From contig CANXME010000532.1 in assembly GCA_948144175.1 (NCBI GenBank), forward strand, positions 2,417,001 to 2,481,000: a DNA stretch of 64,000 nucleotides, written 5' to 3'. The DNA is from Closterium sp. NIES-65 (Eukaryota; Streptophyta; Zygnematophyceae; Desmidiales; Closteriaceae). The translations under genes were made by a program, and so were the position numbers. The notes beneath the pieces are model-generated. The model had not been told where the DNA came from and did no database searches. It saw only the letters and a list, made by a program, of their open reading frames with translations. This document shows, one piece after another, positions 1 to 11,626 of this stretch; the stretch's first letter is position 1, and every line of letters starts with the position of its first letter.

Positions 1-2470
1 TGGGCCCTGTGCCTGTGCCTGTAATTGTAGTGATGCTGCTTAGGTTGGTGACAGCACTTATGCTAGTGGTGGTGGCAGTGTCAATGTCAGGGTGGGTGCC
101 ATTAGGCCGTGGGAGCAGGGAGGAGGCAGTGAGGGCAGTGTCTGTAATAGCAAGGTCGTTCAGAATGAAGTAGCCCAAGCTGTGGCCCTGAAATGCATGG
201 TGCATGCCTGGTGGATGGGTGAGTGGAGGTGGCGATAAAATAGACATGAGGATTAGGGGTGGAAGGGCGTCTCATGGTACCGTGGTCCTATGGTCTAGTG
301 GTTATGACGTCAGACTCTGAATCTGAAAGGCCGAATTCAATTCTAGGTAGGACCTTTTATCGTTACCATCCAGAAGGAATGCCCTCTCACCTCTACCCCC
401 ATCGATCTCATGCCTCCCAGCACCGACCATATCAGGACGCGGTGAAAGTAGACGATCTATCATCTGTCGCGATCTATGTGTGAAACGGTTACCCTGTTTA
501 CAGACAAGTAACCCCAGCTACAGTGACAATTTTGTACAAAATACACTAACATTCAGACAGGACGACTGATCGTCTATCAATCCCGGCATCGCTGGGAAGC
601 AAATGCCGACAATCCCAGCATTACAGTGATGACTGATCCAAGTGCTTGCGACGTGAAAGTATTTCGCTAAGCGGGTGAAATGAGTCGCACAATTTTCACA
701 TTTCACAAGGCTATCGATTCGCCGACCGGGTTGCCCTGTGAGGTGTGAAATTCGCACTCGAGCGTGTACGAAATTGTTGTAAAGCGGGTAATTTCTCCGC
801 GCCAAAGTGATCCCGGCGAATTTAACACAAGGCTCAACAGTTTTTTCCGATCGTTCCAACGCCGGGTGTGCATCGTTTCACCGATCAATTCCCCAAAGCG
901 ATCGTGAAAACCAATATTCTCTCACCATCCTCCGAATATGTCACTTTCACCGTGTCCTCAGACTACCCCACTTTCATCTGGACTCGTGAGACACGTCACC
1001 CACCTACGCCACAATCCAAAAGCAGCACGGCTACTGCCCCCAACCCTCCTCCCCCTCACATTGCCCTGCACACATCCCAACTCCCATTCTCTGCTACAGG
1101 CCCTTCTCCCTCCATCACCTGACCTGGTATCTTCCCCAGTCAATGCAGTCAAAAAAAGCAGGCTCAACAGTCAGTGACAGACTTGTCGCCTCGCCCTCAT
1201 GCACTGGCAATGCAACTCTCGGTCACTCGACACGCCAACCTGCTGTGTGTGCCACTGCCCCCTCCCCACTCCCCCCCAGAGCTGCATGCGCCCATGCTCC
1301 CCTGCGGCGCTGTCAATCAATCTGCTAGCTGTATTTGAAGAATCCTTACCAAACCCCTTCCTCCCCCCCCCCCCTTCCCCTCTCCATCCCCCCTCTCCTC
1401 CTGTGCAGCATACCTCCTGCCGTGCTGCATACAGGCCCATGCTCCAGCGCGAGCTGTGCCGCGTCCAACATCCCTGCCACCTGGGGGAAGGCGGAGGGGA
1501 GAAGGGCAGGAGGGAGGGAGGGAGGAGAGAGGGAGAGGTAGAAATCGAGGAGGAAAAGAGGTGGGGAGGAGAGAACGGGAAACGAGGAAGGAGTGGAGAT
1601 GGGAGGGGAGAGAAAAAGCAGCTAGCTGAGACAAGGTTAAAGAAGCTCTGTGTGACAAAGCATAGAGACTGGTGCATGGATACGTGAAGCAGGAGGCAGA
1701 ACAGTGCACACACATGCTTCAAACCGGAACAGCAGCGCTTGAGCACCCTCTCACCCATGCAGCCCTCTCACCCACACCACACCTTTACTAACACCTCCTG
1801 TGCCGCCCGCCCGCCCAGCCCACTCCCCTGCCCCCTACCTCAGCGCACCTCGGCGAGAGTTCGTCTAACGAGGGTGGGCGACCAGGGGAAGCCAATGCGG
1901 CGCATGGCAGCCGAGGGCAGCGCGCCCTGGCAGACCTGCGCCAGATACTGCGCACAGTGCACCTGGGGGAAGGGGGAGGGGCGGGGGAAAGGGAGGGGAA
2001 AGGGGGGGGGAGGGAGGGGGAAGAGGGGAAGAGCGAAAGGGGAGGAAGGAGGGGGAGTGGAAAGTGGGGAGGAAGGAGGGGTGGGTTGAAAGGTGTGGTT
2101 TGGACAGGGAGAAGGGGAATATGGTACACGGTAAACATAGAAGGGAAGATGGTACATGGTAAGACTAGAAGGGGAATATGGTGTATGGGAGTGACGATGC
2201 GCTACGGGGGATAGGGTGGAAGGTTACACGGAAGAGGGGGGGGGGGGGGGTGTGACAGAGGGGGTGGTGATGCTGTGCTGGTGCAGGGCGTGGAGAGCAC
2301 GGTTGTATAAGAAAGAGATGCACTATCGCCATACATGTGGCGTGCATGTGGCGTGTGAGGGAATGTACGGAAGGGGAAGGAGGAACGGGGGGAATGGAGG
2401 GGAGGGAGGGGTTGGAGGGACTTACTCAAAGCAGGTCGGAAGGGAGAGGCGTTGGGTGGGGCGTGACCAC
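1..2470 (-). CDS. Histone deacetylase superfamily protein, partial; possible pseudogene
   Basis: Four exons can be traced on the minus strand with GT/AG borders and compatible phases: 2470-2426, 1962-1849, 1480-1414 and 207 to the window edge. The second encodes a segment with RRIGFPWSPTLVRRTLAE, the third ends in LALEHGPVCSTAG, and the fourth starts MHHAF followed by GYFILNDLAI. This order matches the HDAC/acetoin-utilisation fold, in which the consensus AGGTHHAF carries the paired catalytic-site histidines (here GMHHAF, Thr to Met). The family deacetylates acyl-lysine or polyamines using a metal ion; the substrate of this member is unknown. The first traced exon reads PTPLPSDLL and then TGA exactly where the family has Arg before the VH of the next exon, so a CGA to TGA nonsense change is likely. 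The remaining C-terminal part, with the metal-binding Asp and His, lies outside the window, and no convincing N-terminal exon with a PxGHRFPM-like motif was found. Either a pseudogene or a misread base. Confidence 0.55.
284..355 (+). tRNA. tRNA-Gln (anticodon CUG)
   Basis: A 72-nt cloverleaf. The acceptor stem GGTCCTA pairs perfectly with TAGGACC, the D arm holds the box A-like TGGTCTAGTGGTTA, the anticodon stem TCAGA/TCTGA is perfect around the loop CTCTGAA (anticodon CTG), and box B is GAATTCAATTC. A T run at 355-358 follows directly and can stop RNA polymerase III. The T stem has two mismatches (G-A and A-C), so it may be a weak or decaying copy. It lies on the strand opposite to the deacetylase gene, inside that gene's intron. 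Confidence 0.8.
356..1413. other. Intron of the deacetylase-like gene, no further feature
   Basis: About 1 kb between the exons at 1-207 and 1414-1480. Open frames here overlap each other on both strands and show no family resemblance. The part from 1340 to 1400 is C-rich on the plus strand. Confidence 0.4.
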
Positions 2471-2490
2471 CTGGGAGGGCAGAGGAGGGC

Positions 2491-2530
2491 GAGTGAGAGC
2501 GAGTGAGAGCGAGTGAGAGCGAGTGAGAGC
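2491..2530. repeat. Short tandem repeat, 4 x GAGTGAGAGC
   Basis: Four exact copies of the 10-mer GAGTGAGAGC, just upstream (gene sense) of the deacetylase exon at 2470-2426. A related irregular run based on GAGCTGAGAGAT lies at 2952-3005. Confidence 0.9.
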
Positions 2531-2642
2531 GATGATAACAGGAGGAGCATGGGTCGATAAACATGCAGGGTAACGAGAGGAAATAGGGAAATAAGGGGAA
2601 GGTGGGGGTGCAAATAAGCAGGTGGGAGGGCGAAACGGCTGG

Positions 2643-3173
2643 GAGATAAGCATTGAGCAGTGCATTGCAGGTTGTTCGCCCACACACCCCTCCTCATCGC
2701 AGTCCCTCGCTGCCCCCTTACGGTACGGCTTACCCAACCACACCACCTCCCCTCCTGTCCTCCCCACATTGATGCTCCTCCCGTCCCGTCAGTCGACTCG
2801 CACCTGCCTACTGAACTGATCCCAATTCACCCCTTCCCGCACACTCACCCTCTTCACCACCCTGGAGCGCGCGGGAGGGCGAGTGGGAGCAGGATGAAAT
2901 ATGGGTAAGAAGGGGCACATGGGGGGATACGCCTGCACGTGGGAGGGCCAAGGAGCTGAGAGATGAGCTGAGAGATGAGCTGAGAGACGAGGTGAGAGAT
3001 GAGCATTGAGCAGTGCATTGCGGGTTCTTCCACACGCCCCTCCCTCTCCAAGTCCCTCCCTGCCCCCTACAGCTGATCCAACCACACCACCTCCCTCCCA
3101 TCCTCCCCAACGTAGATGCTCCTCCCGTCAATTCACTCGCACCTTCTTATTGACCCATTCACCCTTCTCCCGC
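2643..3173. repeat. Diverged direct duplication (2643-2835 and 2995-3173)
   Basis: Both copies begin with a stretch around CATTGAGCAGTGCATTGC, continue through ACCACACCACCTCCC, and end near CTCGCACCT. They are similar by eye over nearly 190 bp with small gaps. They lie upstream of the traced deacetylase exons. No protein family resemblance was seen in either copy. Confidence 0.7.
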
Positions 3174-3239
3174 AAATCCGCCCCTTCTCCCTTCAATCCC
3201 CCGGATTTTCCGCCGTTTCCCTTCCCCCTCCGTCGACCC

Positions 3240-3572
3240 TCCACTGTGTGCGGAACTCGCCTGCGCGGGCGCACCACACCCTGCGACCATCTGCGCAGCC
3301 GCCCGCACCCCCCCCCCCTCGGCGCGCGCGCCCGTCCGCTCCGCCTCGCCCTGCCGGCTCCGCGGGCGATGACTGCGGACGCGCGGAAAACTTCGCGCAG
3401 GAGCGGAGCGGCGCAGCGGAGGGCCTGGGGGACGCGAAGAGGACGGGGTCGGGGGTGTGCGGGCATGGCGGACTCAAGCCCATGGTTGATTACGCGCGTG
3501 GCTATGGGCGCGACTCGCACGAGCAGCGTGGCGACCAGCGTGGATCGCGAGAGTCGCGGCGCTGACAGCATG
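3240..3572 (-). other. Arg/Ala-rich open frame, possible 5' exon
   Basis: The minus-strand frame starting MLSAPRLSRSTLVATLL is rich in Arg, Ala, Ser and Pro, with few acidic residues, as organelle presequences are. The region is CpG-rich. It could be the 5' exon of the deacetylase-like gene downstream, but I could not connect it by splice sites, and GC-rich DNA can give such frames by chance. Confidence 0.25.
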
Positions 3573-3697
3573 GATGACGTGGGAAGTGGGGATGCGAGTA
3601 AGTGTGGGCTCTGGGCTGTGAAATCAGGCTCCACGGCAGTTAGTGATTGAGCTGAGGACCCGTCGCAAGCTCGGTTTGAGATAGAACCTACAATCAA

Positions 3698-4384
3698 CCC
3701 ACCTGTACATAGAACAATTCACGCCGCTAACACAATGTGAACTCCGGATCGCTTTCTAGCTTCACCGATTGAAACCGTTACTAAACAGCCTGAACATCCA
3801 TGCATGAACTGCAAACCAACTTTCGGGATCTGCCCTTCTTTTTTCAGTCCAGCTGCACATTTCCAGTTTCATGCTTCGCGGCTCGGAACGGTTGCACGGT
3901 GGAGGGTGGTTTTGAATTGTTACCTTTTTGTACCGTGACGAAACGAATTAGACCGCAGAGAACGTAAGAGACGCTTACCTAACCACGCTCGTACGGACAG
4001 GGTTGAGAACATTCGATTGGCTGGTGACAATTTGGTCTACCTTTTTTATAGTGTGTTTCGCTAAGAAACGAACCCGATTGTGGCCAGTGAAACGAGACAA
4101 ACGGGGAAGCAAACAAAAAACGCATTAGGAGTGAAGTGACAAACTCCTGTCATGTCACCATGACTGATCTGTAGGCATAGTTCACGGACATGGTTTCAAT
4201 CAAATAGCATGCTCATTCAGTAGTCATCAGAGAATTGCAAGCACAAGTCTCAAAGCAAACCACAAACAAGGCCATAGGCTACGATGCAAACCACGCTAGG
4301 TCAGACTCAAAGAGGCGTCCTCTTGTGGCTACTGGTTCAAAACTCAGACCCGTGAGCATGCCTCACAGCCTGCACGCCTGGAAC
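3698..4384. other. Intergenic, no feature seen
   Basis: Lies between the 3' end of the GPI-anchored protein gene and the 5' side of the deacetylase-like gene, both on the minus strand. No open frame or repeat of note was seen. It may hold the deacetylase promoter. Confidence 0.5.
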
Positions 4385-6293
4385 TCACGCCATCAGCACA
4401 ACCGCCAGCAATGGCAGAACGGCAACAGCCAGAGACGCTCCGCCAACCCCAGCAGCATTGGGGGGAGGAGGAGGGGGGGTGGGAACAGGCGGAGGAGGAG
4501 ATGCAGAGGGGGGAAACGGAGACACGGTGCTTGGGGGGGAAGGAGCGATGGTGGGGGCTGGCGCAGGGGCGGGGGGTGAAGGAGCAGGAGCGGGAGGAGA
4601 AGGAGCAGGGGCGGGGGGTGAGGGAGCAGGAGCGGGAGGCGAAGGAGCAGGGGCGGAGGGGGTTGGCGGGCTGGCATTGGGGGGGAAGGGCATGGTGGCG
4701 TTGGAGTAGGGGAAGTCAGCGCAGATTGCCGGGTCGAGGGGGCGCCCCGACACGTTCTTGGCGGCCGTCATGTTGACCGCACCGGGCGGGCAGGTGGCGG
4801 GGATGGTGAGCGGGTCGCAGCAGAGAGGGGTGACTGGGACCAATGTGGGACCGGAGTAGCATGCGGTTTTCTGCATGGTGAGGGTGGGTGGTGGGCACAA
4901 GTTGAAGCAGAAGCAGCGCGCAGCAGCGCACAGGAGAGGGAAGCGAGGAAACGTTGCAGCATGTGCGTGGCATGGCAAAGAGAAACGAGCACGCGTGCTT
5001 CGGCGTGAAAGCGAGAAACTGGGTTGACTCGGTTGAATGGATGTGACTACGGCTCGACGAGCGCGTCGCGTGCATCGCACCCGGCGTCGTCTCGCCAGCA
5101 GATCTACTCACAGCGACGGTGGCGTTGAAGCCGGGGATCTGCTGCGCGACGAGCGGCACGAGCAGCTGCTGGATGATGTCATCCGGCGTGGTAAAAAAGT
5201 CGGCCACCACGATTCCCGCCACTGCACAGCACTCGCGCGCGCGCGCGCGCAACACAGCACACCGCACCACAACCACGACGACAAGAAAATACGCGTGTCA
5301 GAAGACACAGGGATACAGCGATTTGAAGGAGAGACGAAGTGGGCGACAGGAGCGAGACATGGAAGACCGTTACATGGGAGCGCGGGTCTGACCTTCAAGC
5401 GAGGAGCACGCGTCGTAGATGGCCTGCCCGTGGTCCGTGCAGATCTGCAGCATGTACTTGCCGGGCTTGCCCGTGAGGTAGTTGCCCGAGTCTGCCACAC
5501 ACGCCGGCGAGAACGCGCGAGCAGACGCGGCGGGCGTGACGGGGGGGGATATGGAGGGGAAGAGGGAGAGGAAGGCGGGGGGGACGACGCGGGAAGACGG
5601 GTGGAAGGCCAGCGGCAAGCGGTTGAGCGACGACGCAGAGGTGATTAAGAGCAGCAGAGCGATAAAAGGAACGACCAAGATGTGTTGGGTATGCACTGTT
5701 CTTGTTAAACTTTATCAGATGTGCTGGCTGTCTCACCAGGGTTGCACTGCACGGCGCAGGCGAGTTGTTCGATGAGTCGCTCACACATCTCATTACCCTT
5801 CATGATAGGACAGATCTGCACGCACAAGACGCACGCGAGCAGACACGCATAAAATACACACAACGAGACTGCTTGGTTCCTTTTGCAGAGCAGGTGCGTG
5901 AAAACGAACGCCGACCAAAATGCACGCATGCACCGATACATCGTTACATCAATAAATCGGTTCCCATCTCGCGGGACCACTCACGCTATTCGGCACGGTG
6001 GAGACATCGATGAGCCCCTGCGCAGCGGCTTCCACGGCGGCGGTAACGTTAACGGCGAGCGCCTGAACGGCGAAGTTAATGTCGGAGCACGCGGAGCAGC
6101 ACGTCAAGTTAGATGCTCCCACACACCGCGTGGGGGGCACTGTTGGCTTCGTCGGTGGTTTGCCGGTCAGCGGACAGTTAGGGTACGCCGCTGCATTGGT
6201 TGACGGCAGCAGAAGAGTCGCCGCCAGCAGCGCCGTGAGAAGCTTCACCGTGATGAAGCCTCGACTCGAAGTCGTCGCCAGTAAAGTGGCCAT
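4385..6293 (-). CDS. Secreted Cys-rich protein with Pro-rich stalk and GPI-anchor signal
   Basis: Five exons join in frame with GT/AG borders: 6293-5985, 5815-5737, 5491-5393, 5221-5112 and 4870-4385, giving about 360 aa. The N-terminus has a hydrophobic signal peptide (residues about 15-36, ending in STNAAA). A cysteine-rich ectodomain follows, with CCSACSD near residue 65, then CPIMKGNEMCERL, CAVQCNPDSGNYL, and later YSGPTLVPVTPLCCDP. NxS/T sites are frequent. The C-terminal third has about five (APAPSPP)-type repeats like arabinogalactan proteins, then a hydrophobic tail ending AVAVLPLLAVVLMA and the stop, as expected for GPI attachment. The cysteine spacing loosely recalls folate-receptor-like domains, but I do not recognise the family firmly. 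It probably acts at the plasma membrane or in the cell wall. The start ATG was chosen because it directly precedes the signal peptide. Confidence 0.75.
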
Positions 6294-6459
6294 GATGGCG
6301 AGTGCTCGGAGCTGGGCGGACCTCGCTGGTCAGCTGCAGGTGGCACTGAAAACAACCACAGAGCAGCTTGAACACCAAGGCAGAGATTACTACTGTAGTC
6401 ACACTGCACAGACGACCGCCGATGTAGACTCGTGCTGCTGGGTTGCTCATCTGTACTGA

Positions 6460-7640
6460 TGATGCGCTGTGTGTGTCCTCTCGGATTCAAGCACCAAAGT
6501 GAGTGTTTCTAGGGCTGAAGAAGTCTGGGACGTGCTCGCATGACCATCCGATTGAACCGCCGAAGCTACTCAGCAACTACTGAAGTAGGGTTTGAAATGT
6601 GGGGCAGCCCGATTTTCTGCTAGAGGCAGCCAAGTGTCTTGTTGGTCTGCTTAGGTTCATGAAATACTATAAACCAACGTAAATCAAGTGGAGATTAGTT
6701 CTAGGTATGTTGGGCCAGCATAGGAACTAAATTTGAGTCGCGGAAAAATGTATCCAATGTATGTAATGGCGACAAGAAAAGGCTGCCAAGGTTCTAAGCA
6801 ACGCATGATCCCTACAAAATCAATATATATATATATGTATATATATATATATCTGGTTGTCGTAAATTTGTTCATAATAAAAACTAACATATTATCGTAT
6901 TCATTTTGTATAAAACAATAATCACTTTTCTCATATCAGTCTAGTTTGAAAATTTGTTTAGTAAGCCAACATGCTGCTTGATTATACAAATCATGGCATA
7001 AATCCTTATATTTCAATAAAACAGAACACAAATGTACTTTACAATTATGATTTGTCAATTTTCAAGGTGCGTTTTTTGTGATAAATTGCATTTCCCTTAA
7101 AATGGTTAAACAAAATACACGTAATAGAGGTGTCAAGAATATCCATTCTTACGCAAATGGTTGAATTATTTGTACATAACCTAATCCCATTGCATTGGGT
7201 ATCTTCATATATGTAATAGTAAACATCATGCAAGTGTAAACAATACCGTGCATCCGACAAACGTAAGTGGGAGAATATGAATGACCCATATGTTGTTGAC
7301 TGAGAACCAAATATCTCATTGTCAATTGCGCTATATTGAACAAACAAATAAGCTATGAGACAATGGCGACATTTAGGTTGGACCATTATTTTTTAAGCAC
7401 CTATGTTGCTAAGTCCAAACATATTGGTGAACATTCTAAAAAAAACACTACAAACTTGATATAATGCATACCCTTAAGCCCAGACTGAGCCGTTTAGTGT
7501 CTCCAATTGTTGTGGGACAATCCAGTATGCAATTTGCGACCAGAACATGGAAATATTTGGCCTAGTTCCATGAACATCTTGCATTCTTTGTTTAAAAGGC
7601 TAGAAAAAAATATCTGACATTGATTTGCAGCATCACATCG
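6460..7640. other. AT-rich intergenic region
   Basis: Low-GC sequence without a credible gene. It contains an (AT)n microsatellite at about 6824-6852. It probably includes the promoter of the GPI-anchored protein gene near its left end. Confidence 0.5.
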
Positions 7641-8990
7641 CTTTGTTTAGGGTTTTATTGCTCGAAAGATTTGGGATGCGCTGAACTTGTGTAGGCAAAC
7701 CATCCATTAAAGTGGGAAACAGGTTGGGGTTTGGGGAAAAAAACAATCCCCGGGTAAAGGGAAAGCCGCTGGCAAAATGGAGGCAACTGACTAGAAATAA
7801 AATAATGCCCTTGCTCGTCCGTCCATATTCAAATTTCATATGATTCCCTGAACGCTCGTGCCGGCCCCAAAACTGTCACCACTTTCACGTGATTGATCGA
7901 AGGTTTTGAGCGGGTTTTTGACGCAATTGTTTCTCGATTTTCCCACCGAACCTTCTTTTGGGGTTTTTCGAACCTACAATGTTTTCGTTGACTTCGTTGT
8001 GTAATTCGGGGTGCGGCCTTTAAGCCGCTTGGGTTTCTCACGTCCGATCGGGTCTAACCGGACCAAGGGCCTGCCGAACAGGGTCTACAGACTTTCCAAA
8101 TCACCTCACCGCAAATTCGAGCCTACCGCGCGGAATCCGGACTAGTTGGACCAAGTCAGACCTCCCACGAATCACCACAAGGAAAGCACCACCGAATAGC
8201 TACGAGAGAAAACGGTAGCCCCAACGTGGCCGAGGTGGGTTCATTTTGTTGGAGGGAAAGTTTGCCGAACCTCTGTTTACTGGTCTGGTCTGGTCTAGCA
8301 GCCAAGACCCAAATTTAGAGGGAGTTCCTGGCGATGGCCTGGACACCATCCGCTCCAATGACTTGTAAAGGTAACCTTGTGCCGTTGGCAACACGTAATC
8401 TCAGTTCTCATCGTCGCACCATCTGATCCGCCAAGTGTACATCTGCACCCGCGCACCAATGAAAATCGCGCGCGAACAAACGTCTGCGACCTGTTCGACT
8501 TGAACAAGCCGGGGGGCGCGCCCTCGAAAATTTTCCTGCTGTATCAACAAACCTCGCGCGCATGGGGTATGCAGTCCCAAATTCCCTACCATCACAAACA
8601 CCCGCTACTTCAATGCAACCTAGGTTCGGAAGACAGCGGATTTAAGGTTCGGAACAATCGCGAAGGCAACTGTTGACGAAGCTCGCCTGCAAAACTCACT
8701 GCTAACAGTTTTGCAAGAAGTGAGAGTGGTGGGAATGCCTCGCGCGGAATGCGCTGGTTATGAAGGACCACGTCCCAACCTGGCGCTAGAAATCGTGGCA
8801 GGGTTCTAAACGGCGACAGAAACTGGCTTAGCGACACTAAATACCATGGGAGGAGGCAACAGGGTGCGCAATGGAATGAGAGGTGACGCAATACGGTATT
8901 GTAGAGGATTGCCCCATGGAATTGGCCGAAGAGAGGCCGTAGCACAGCCGACGGAGTGTGTGCGGCGCGGGGTGATAGGAGGAATTGCGG
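7641..8990. other. Intergenic, no gene recognised
   Basis: Several short frames occur on the minus strand, with no recognisable motif and no consistent splice pattern. Confidence 0.4.
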
Positions 8991-8994
8991 AATG

Positions 8995-9275
8995 AAGTTT
9001 GAACGGGAGGCGCGGGACGAGAGGAAGAAATGCGGTACGAGTATGTGAGGCGCAGGATGAGAGGGGGAAATGCGGAATGGGTGTCTGGCGTGCGGGATCG
9101 AGAGGCGGAAGGGGTTTGTGCGGCGCGGGATGCGAGAGGAAACCGCGGAATAGGTGTTTGGGGCGTGGTATGAGAGGAGGAGCCGCGTAAAGGGTGTGTG
9201 GTGAGAGGGATGAAGGGAGGAAACGCGGAATGGGTGTGTGGGGCGCGGGATGAGAGGAGGAAACGCCATGTTTGC
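8995..9275. repeat. Degenerate minisatellite, GATGAGAGGAGGAAACGC type
   Basis: A unit of roughly 30-35 bp built around GGGCGCGGGATGAGAGGAGG, recurring about eight times with many substitutions. It opens a 248-codon frame on the minus strand that I consider non-coding. Confidence 0.75.
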
Positions 9276-9364
9276 TGAAGTATTTTCCCTGCTTGCGCTC
9301 AGATTGCCCGTCATTTTTTCCTCTACTTTGCCTTTCATTCCCAAGCTTACCACCACTTTCCTCT

Positions 9365-9695
9365 CTTTAAGTATCGCCTTACTCGCTTCACTTACCCCCC
9401 TTCTCGCTTTAGTTACCCCCCTTCTCCGTTCAGTTACCCCCCTGCTGCCTTCTCCTGGAAACCCCCTGCTCCCTGCAGGTTCCCCCCGCTCGCTTAAGTC
9501 TCCCCCCTGCTCTCTTCACTTTCCCCCCTGCTCCCCACAATTTCCACCCTGCTGCCTTCTCCTGGACCCCCCCTCTCCCCACCTGTTCCCCCCTGTTCCT
9601 TTCAGGGTTCCCCCCTGCTCCCTGCAGTTTCACCCCTGCTCCCTGCAGTTACCCCCCTGCTCCCTTTAGTTATCCCCCTGCTCCCTGCGAGGAAG
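9365..9695. repeat. Minisatellite, CCCCCCTGCTCCCTTCAGTT type
   Basis: A unit of about 20 bp such as CCCCCCTGCTCCCTGCAGTT, repeated in tandem with variation. The plus-strand frame through it (9238-9669) is repeat-encoded Pro/Leu/Ser and is unlikely to be a gene. Confidence 0.8.
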
Positions 9696-9699
9696 CTGC

Positions 9700-10677
9700 A
9701 AGGAACCTTCGTCCCAGCTTGCTGAGGTCTTCGTCATCCATTGTATCGGAGCGGCTAAAAAACGGGTGGTCTCACACATTATTGGTGCGCGGGTGGGATT
9801 GAGGGGAGGGAAGTAAGGAGGACACGGAAAACGGCATGCACATCATGTTGAGGTGTCTCAGACGGTCCAAACCCCCCCAGGAAACCCCTGTGTTCCCTTC
9901 TTCCCTTCACACTCCTCCCCTCCGATTCTGAGTCGGCCTCACCTCTCACCTTTCCTCCATCCTCATTGTCTGAGTCGGTTTGTGCAAGTGCATTTGCGGC
10001 GCGGATGATGCTGTTCATGCGGCTGCTGCTGCGCGCGTGGATGCAGCAGGGCAAGCGGCTGCTGCTGCTCTCCCCCCCCCTCTCTCCCACCCCTCACAAA
10101 CAAATCTGCCGTCAGTCAGCTTGTGCACAGCCGGCCGCGCGCAGCCAGCCACACTCGCAGCCATCTGCACGCGCAGTCGCCGCGCACGCAGCCGTGTGCA
10201 GCCAGCCGCACACGCAGCCGCGCACACAGCCGCTAGTCGGGAACAGGAGCGGGACGGGTGGGTTGACGGAGGCTCTAGGGGCGGAATCTACCTAGGACAA
10301 AGGCAGCCTAGGAACTAACTCAAAGGATACCATCTTAGAATGTGCAACCGGAACGTTTGTGAACTAGGTAGCATGAGATGAGATACAAGTAGGAACCTAA
10401 GGTAAGGTGTTGTACTCACTACAATGTACCGCACTGTAGCCTAGCAACCTAACACAATCATAAATATTGTTCAACACCAGTTTTCCTTGCATCTTTTGCA
10501 ATTCAGGTTCTGCCCTCTAAAAAAGTAGAAATTGGTTTAGAAGAAAAGAAGCACCACATGCTGTAACATTTGCATTGAGTTGTTTACAGGTACTAAAGCA
10601 CACTCGAAAGAGTCTAATCCAGCAAAATGAAGGTTAGTTATTCAGATATTACACACTACAATGTAGGCGAGGAAAAG
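9700..10677. other. Intergenic region 3' of histone H1
   Basis: Contains a GC-rich CAGCCGCACACGCAGCCG-like irregular repeat near 10130-10230, then AT-richer sequence that forms the 3' flank of the H1 gene. No gene recognised. Confidence 0.4.
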
Positions 10678-11626
10678 CTACTTGGCGGCCTTAGCCTTCT
10701 TGGCTACACGTTTCTTCACTGGAGACTTCTTGGTGGCCGAGGACGCTTCTGCGACTGCCTTAGCCTTCTCTGGGGTCTTTGCCTTTGGTGCCTTCTTCTC
10801 CGGGGTCTTCGCCTTTGCAGCAGTCTTTTTCAATACCTTGGGCTTGGTAACCTTCGGAGCCTTCGCAGGAGAAGTCTTAGCAGCAATTGCCTTCGCCTTA
10901 GGCTTGGCAGTGACCGCTGCAGGCTTCGCCACCTTGGGCTTCGCTGGTGCCTTAGCTGCAGCCGGCTTAGCAGCCGCAGGCTTTTTCACCGCAGGCTTTT
11001 TCACCGCTGGCTTGGCAGGCTTGGCTTCTTCGCCCAGCTTGTAGCTCGCCTTCACCTTCGTCAGCTTGCCAGCCTTGGTAAGATTCTTCAGCTGGACGCT
11101 AAGAGTCTTCTTCCAATTGGCAGGAAGGTTCGGATGGTTTTGTTCAATATGTTTTGTGATGGCGTGAAGGCTGGAACCGTTTCTCTCCTTCAACGATGTG
11201 ATGGCGTCGCTCACCATCTGAAGCAGTGAAAAACCAGATACGTCAGACACAATATCACAAGTGGAAAAATGGAGCAGACAGAAACCCTGCGAGTGGATAA
11301 CGAACCTCAATATACTTCGGGTGGTCACTCTTCGTCCTGGCTTTCGCTCCTGCAGGTTTCGCCGCCTTTTCAGCCTTCGCAGCCTTCGGTTTCGCAGCTT
11401 TCGTAGCTGCTGCCCTTGCCTTCCCAGCCGCCTTAGGCTTCTCTGCCTCGGCCTTGTTATCCGGGGATGGCTCCTCCATGGTTTCCGGTGGTGCCTCGGG
11501 CGCTGCTGTCTCAGCCGGAGCAGGCTCTACTGATTCTGCAGGCGCCTCAGGCTCAACGGCCGGGGCGACTGGAGCAGGCTCCTGATTAACCTCCGTGGTA
11601 GCCAGATTGGATTTCGGGGCAGACAT
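10678..11626 (-). CDS. H1: Linker histone H1
   Basis: Two exons, 11626-11306 and 11217-10678, joined at GAG|GT...AG|ATG, encode about 286 aa. An N-terminal tail of about 95 residues is rich in Ala, Glu and Pro, then Lys/Ala. The winged-helix H15 domain follows (residues about 100-170): SDHPKYIE at the exon end, MVSDAITSLKERNGSSLHAI, and KLTKVKASYKL. The long C-terminal tail is Lys/Ala/Pro-rich with KPAVKKPA and KTPEK/SPVKK motifs typical of CDK-phosphorylated H1 tails. It binds linker DNA at the nucleosome dyad and compacts chromatin. The intron falls inside the globular domain. The size is normal for plant-type H1. The outer copia element begins about 530 bp upstream. Confidence 0.95.

Noticed and set aside
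3006-3697. Overlapping GC-rich frames of 149-214 codons on both strands
   Set aside because: No motif, and frames on both strands are equally open because of high GC; only a tentative presequence-like exon was kept.
8610-9356. Minus-strand frame of 248 codons
   Set aside because: Much of it lies in a degenerate minisatellite, and the product is a repetitive Pro/His/Arg sequence with no motif.
10627-11229. Plus-strand Leu/Arg-rich frames across histone H1
   Set aside because: The opposite strand encodes a clear H15 domain and Lys/Ala tail; the plus frames mirror the AAG/GCC codon bias.
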